Position numbers and translations under genes: made by a program. From contig CANMSL010000011.1 in the NCBI GenBank assembly GCA_947500505.1, positions 1 through 64,000 of the forward strand: DNA of 64,000 bases, in the 5' to 3' direction. Positions 61,404 to 64,000 of the stretch are shown here, piece by piece. The notes below the pieces were generated by a model. It was not told the DNA's origin and did no database searches. It worked only from the letters and a program-made list of their open reading frames with translations. Within the stretch, counting starts at the first letter, position 1. Every line of letters begins with the position of its first letter. The stretch comes from an uncultured Aquimarina sp. GTDB taxonomy: Bacteria > Bacteroidota > Bacteroidia > Flavobacteriales > Flavobacteriaceae.

Positions 61404-61446
61404 TGATTTTTGTCATATTTTAACAAGTATAGTGTCTCTAATTTTA
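61404..61446 (+). promoter_or_regulatory. FixK/FNR-like box plus -7 element
   Basis: TGATTTTTGTCA (61404-61415) and TAATTTTA (61439-61446), 29.5 bases from the centre, 25 bases before the next gene. Confidence 0.58.
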
Positions 61447-61470
61447 CTTCGAATTTAAAAACAAACTATT

Positions 61471-61755
61471 ATGACACTTTATGCAAAAATAAATGCTGAT
61501 TTTTCTGAAAACTATATAGGATACTCTGCTTTGGCTATTATAGCATCGACTTGTTTAGGCTCCATAGCCATTATGACTACTTTATTTGATGGGAATGGTT
61601 TCTTGCAAATGTTTTTGGTGTTTCTAACTGTTGCGGTTTGCAACGCGCATAACGCGGCGATTTTAACTGTTCAGAAGCCTAAATTAGTATTAGATCTTCT
61701 GATCTTAAGTTTAGCAGTCAATAGTTTGATAATTATTGGGAACGGCTTGTTTTAA
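61471..61755 (+). CDS. Three-helix membrane protein of the low-oxygen regulon
   Basis: A 94-residue membrane protein with helices at about 18-38, 45-63 and 72-92 and few charged residues. No family is recognised. It has its own FixK-like box and a strong terminator, forming a single-gene unit. The only clue is its regulation: expression with cbb3 oxidase and USPs under low oxygen. A histidine-containing loop (CNAHNAAIL) could bind a metal or heme, but this is speculative. Confidence 0.6.
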   Translation: MTLYAKINADFSENYIGYSALAIIASTCLGSIAIMTTLFDGNGFLQMFLVFLTVAVCNAHNAAILTVQKPKLVLDLLILSLAVNSLIIIGNGLF

Positions 61756-61782
61756 TATTTTATATACTGATTATTTACGAAG

Positions 61783-61814
61783 GCGAGTTTCTATGAAAGA
61801 AACTCGCTTTTTTT
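61783..61814 (+). terminator. Rho-independent terminator
   Basis: GCGAGTTTC (61783-61791) pairs with GAAACTCGC (61799-61807) and is followed by seven T residues. Confidence 0.85.
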
Positions 61815-61889
61815 ACTTCTTGAACTGAGCGATATCATATTTTTTTGGGACGTTCGAAACTACATTTATATAAAATAAATATTCATCAT

Positions 61890-62780
61890 ATGAAAACCCT
61901 AATCATCATTAGTCTTGCTATTCTAAGTTTGATGGCGTGCAATACCAGAACTCAAACCAAGGAAAACCCTGATAAAGATACTCCAGAGAGTGAACAGATT
62001 CTTGATCAAAACATAGATAGTACCCAATATTTATTGGAAGAAACACTGGAACTAAATCAGGAAAAAACAAAATCGATAAAGGTAGAACGTCTTTTTACTA
62101 CAGAAGATGACAAGAATGAATTACAAGAGTTAGTAATCGCTAAAAAGTTCTATAAGGAAGAGGATCTCTATATTTTAGACTATAAATATCCTTATCTCAA
62201 TGAAGAAATTGATCCGGATAATGATCAATTTAATGATTTCCTAACCGAAAACTACTTAAATATAGAAGCTACAGAAAATGAGATTCTGGAAGATAAAGTA
62301 ATATTCTGTGATTCTCTAGGTATTGGTAGATGCACGGATAAACGGATTATTGACTATAAAATATATGCTGTAAAAAATAGCCTTATCAGTGTACTGCTTT
62401 ATAAAGAAAACTATTACTCAGGAATGAAACATTCTACATATATGTTTGAATGTCTTAATTTTGATCTTAATAATCATAAATTCATTTATTATAATGATTT
62501 TTTTATCAATAATTCTGAAAAAGAATTACTTGCAACTATAAATAAGACAATATCCAATGGTATAAATTCTGGAGAACTTTTTTATGAATGTTGGGAATTG
62601 TCGGAAGGAGATTTTAAGGTGTATAAAAACAATTTTGTGGTTAATGATGATACTGTAGAATTCTATTTTGACGATTGTATTATCTGCCCTTCATATACGG
62701 GAACCTATTCTATAGAAATTCCAATCAAAGAGATCATACATCTTATTAAAAATTATAATGATCAACCATTAATAGGATAA
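61890..62780 (+). CDS. Hypothetical lipoprotein (DUF3298-like)
   Basis: A lipoprotein of about 296 residues, lipobox LSLMAC, an acidic linker (KENPDKDTPESE), then a domain whose NSLISVLLYKENYYSGMKHSTY and CLNFDLNNHKFIYYNDFF segments resemble the DUF4163/DUF3298 (RsiV-like) layout. The upstream-most start (61845) would add a non-signal extension; ATG 61890 starts directly at the signal peptide and is preferred. Starts 75 bases past a terminator. Confidence 0.65.
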   Translation: MKTLIIISLAILSLMACNTRTQTKENPDKDTPESEQILDQNIDSTQYLLEETLELNQEKTKSIKVERLFTTEDDKNELQELVIAKKFYKEEDLYILDYKYPYLNEEIDPDNDQFNDFLTENYLNIEATENEILEDKVIFCDSLGIGRCTDKRIIDYKIYAVKNSLISVLLYKENYYSGMKHSTYMFECLNFDLNNHKFIYYNDFFINNSEKELLATINKTISNGINSGELFYECWELSEGDFKVYKNNFVVNDDTVEFYFDDCIICPSYTGTYSIEIPIKEIIHLIKNYNDQPLIG

Positions 62781-62782
62781 CT

Positions 62783-63412
62783 ATGGATATGAAACTTTTA
62801 GAAAAGAGTTGTGTTCTTTTTTGGGTAGTTTATATCATCATGATATTAACAGCATTCATATTACCATTTTTTTCAGCTCCGGGATATTCATTATCACAAA
62901 ATACACTAAGTGAGTTAGGAGCACAAAATACACCTTATAACTGGATGATGAATTTTGTTTTTATCCTATTGGCTTTTGTCACTTTTATTAATGGTTTCAA
63001 AGTTTTAGGAGAGTATCACATCCAAATATTTGTTCTTTTAATATTTTGTATTTCTTTGGTGTTAACTGGTATATTTATGCACGCGCCTATTGATCGGGGA
63101 GTAGTTTACGATTCGTTTCAGAATGAAATGCATTCCGTTTTTTCAACCATAACAGGGATTTCATTTTGTACCTACTGCTTAATTGTTAGTTTTATTACTC
63201 GATGGAGGACTCAAAAATTGATAGCTTTAGGTGTTGGAGTAATTGCACTACTATTATCTTATTTAATGTTTATACATTCTGATTATAGAGGGTTGTACCA
63301 ACGAGGGATATTTATAATAGCTTTTGGGTGGATGTTATATTCTTTTAAATTCTATGAATATGTTTTTACAAAAAAAGAGTATTTTCAACTTATAAATAGA
63401 AACCAAAAATGA
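62783..63412 (+). CDS. DUF998 family membrane protein
   Basis: A 209-residue protein with six helices and the DUF998 signature SQNTLSELGAQNTPYNWMMN in the first loop. No known function; some DUF998 relatives are multi-spanning enzymes or transport-related. It starts 2 bases after the lipoprotein and overlaps thioredoxin by 4 bases, so the three are one operon. Confidence 0.85.
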   Translation: MDMKLLEKSCVLFWVVYIIMILTAFILPFFSAPGYSLSQNTLSELGAQNTPYNWMMNFVFILLAFVTFINGFKVLGEYHIQIFVLLIFCISLVLTGIFMHAPIDRGVVYDSFQNEMHSVFSTITGISFCTYCLIVSFITRWRTQKLIALGVGVIALLLSYLMFIHSDYRGLYQRGIFIIAFGWMLYSFKFYEYVFTKKEYFQLINRNQK

Positions 63413-63708
63413 AAGATAGCTTCAGCAATATTATTGACTCAGAAACACCGGTACTTGTAGATTTTTATGCAGATTGGTGTGGTCCCTGTAAAGTGTTAGC
63501 CCCAATTCTAAAAGAAGTAAAAGACGAGTTAGGTGCTGCTGTAAAAATTGTAAAAATTGATGTTGATAAAAATCAACCCTTAGCAGCAAAATTTCAGGTG
63601 AGAGGAGTGCCGACCATGCTTTTGTTTAAAAAGGGAAAGCAGCTCTGGCGGCAATCAGGAGTTTTGCAAAAAAATGATATTATAGGAGTTATAAATTCAC
63701 ATAAATAG
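63409..63708 (+). CDS. trxA: Thioredoxin
   Basis: A 99-residue thioredoxin with the active site DWCGPCKVL (C24, C27), the cis-proline in VRGVPTMLLF and a typical length. Cytosolic disulfide reductase. It overlaps the DUF998 gene (ATGA) and lies 2 bases before deoC. Many genomes carry several, so the exact paralogue is unclear. Confidence 0.92.
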   Translation: MKDSFSNIIDSETPVLVDFYADWCGPCKVLAPILKEVKDELGAAVKIVKIDVDKNQPLAAKFQVRGVPTMLLFKKGKQLWRQSGVLQKNDIIGVINSHK

Positions 63709-63710
63709 CG

Positions 63711-64000
63711 ATGAAGCTAAATACGTATATCGATCATACGATTTTAAAAGCAATAGCCACAGTTGCAGATATTACAAAGTTATGTAGTGAGGCTAAACAA
63801 TATAATTTCTATTCGGTTTGTGTCAATGGAGCTTATGTAGGTCTGGCTTGTAGTGAATTAATGAAATCTGATGTAAAAATTGCTGCTGTAATTGGATTTC
63901 CTCTGGGAGCAATGACCACAAAAGCCAAAGTATTTGAAGCTAAACAATGTATTGAGGATGGAGCAAATGAAATTGATATGGTTTTAAATATCGGATTGCT
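63711..64000 (+). CDS. deoC: Deoxyribose-phosphate aldolase, 3' end beyond the window
   Basis: The 96 visible codons, not closed by a stop, start MKLNTYIDHTILKAIATVAD and contain the DeoC motifs SVCVNGAYVGLA and AAVIGFPLGAMTTKAKVFEA and then ANEIDMVLNIGL. DeoC cleaves 2-deoxyribose 5-phosphate to glyceraldehyde 3-phosphate and acetaldehyde. The lysine forming the Schiff base lies beyond the window. Follows thioredoxin by 2 bases. Confidence 0.93.
   Translation, partial: MKLNTYIDHTILKAIATVADITKLCSEAKQYNFYSVCVNGAYVGLACSELMKSDVKIAAVIGFPLGAMTTKAKVFEAKQCIEDGANEIDMVLNIGL

Overview
The window is AT-rich (roughly one third G+C by eye) and reads as the chromosome of a marine-type flavobacterium (Bacteroidota, Flavobacteriaceae; an Aquimarina-like genus is my guess). 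Supporting signs are the fused ccoNO oxidase gene, a DUF4374/PepSY/TonB-receptor iron locus, many SPII lipoproteins, two-domain universal stress proteins (USPs), absence of strong Shine-Dalgarno sites, and promoters with the Bacteroidota -7 element TAnnTTTG. No rRNA, tRNA, CRISPR array, transposase or prophage was seen.

Layout. 1-3.6 kb: a broken peptidase fragment, folE, merC, a secreted subtilase and a Fur-family regulator. 4-8.8 kb: an iron-uptake locus (PepSY reductase-like protein, DUF4374 lipoprotein, TonB receptor). 9.7-14.5 kb: an amine-oxidase-like flavoenzyme, small conserved proteins and an orphan SdhA/FrdA-type flavoprotein. 14.9-17.6 kb: an accessory strip of very small genes, including two double-glycine leader peptides. 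17.9-21.6 kb: USP, cardiolipin synthase, patatin and a Crp-type regulator. 22.4-26.6 kb: a sulfur/persulfide cluster. 26.6-39.5 kb: a long minus-strand stress block with six USPs, Hsp20, D-lactate dehydrogenase, a beta-CASP nuclease and an ATP-cone nuclease. 39.6-42.6 kb: ccoI-pdxH. 42.6-43.8 kb: an array of five micro-ORFs interleaved with repeats. 44-48 kb: DoxX-like and lipoprotein genes. 48.3-55 kb: ccoS-NO-Q-P-G-H plus a TauE-like gene. 55-61.8 kb: hemN, a USP, a heme-PAS kinase with a receiver-Crp regulator, and a TerB-DnaJ-CbpM operon. 61.9-64 kb: a lipoprotein, a DUF998 protein, thioredoxin and the start of deoC.

The central system looks like an oxygen-responsive regulon. The kinase at 58430-59659 carries a FixL-like heme-PAS fingerprint. 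Its partner at 57368-58426 joins a FixJ-like receiver to a FixK/Crp-like DNA-binding half in one protein. Eleven TGA-N6-TCA dyads lie upstream of cco genes, ccoI, the USP-hemN unit, most USPs, Hsp20, the kinase itself and the chaperone operon. In 11 of 13 promoter directions the dyad centre is exactly 29.5 bases from the first base of a -7 element, the geometry of an activator site near -41.5.

A second, distinct dyad (GTAAC-N4-GTTAC) sits with the same geometry before the two leading sulfur genes and probably belongs to the cysteine-containing Crp-type regulator just upstream. The other striking item is the micro-ORF array at 42675-43766: 28-residue basic peptides whose copies differ mainly at synonymous positions, one copy being an apparent in-frame crossover product of its two neighbours. 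Palindromic intergenic repeats are scattered throughout, including inside the cco operon.
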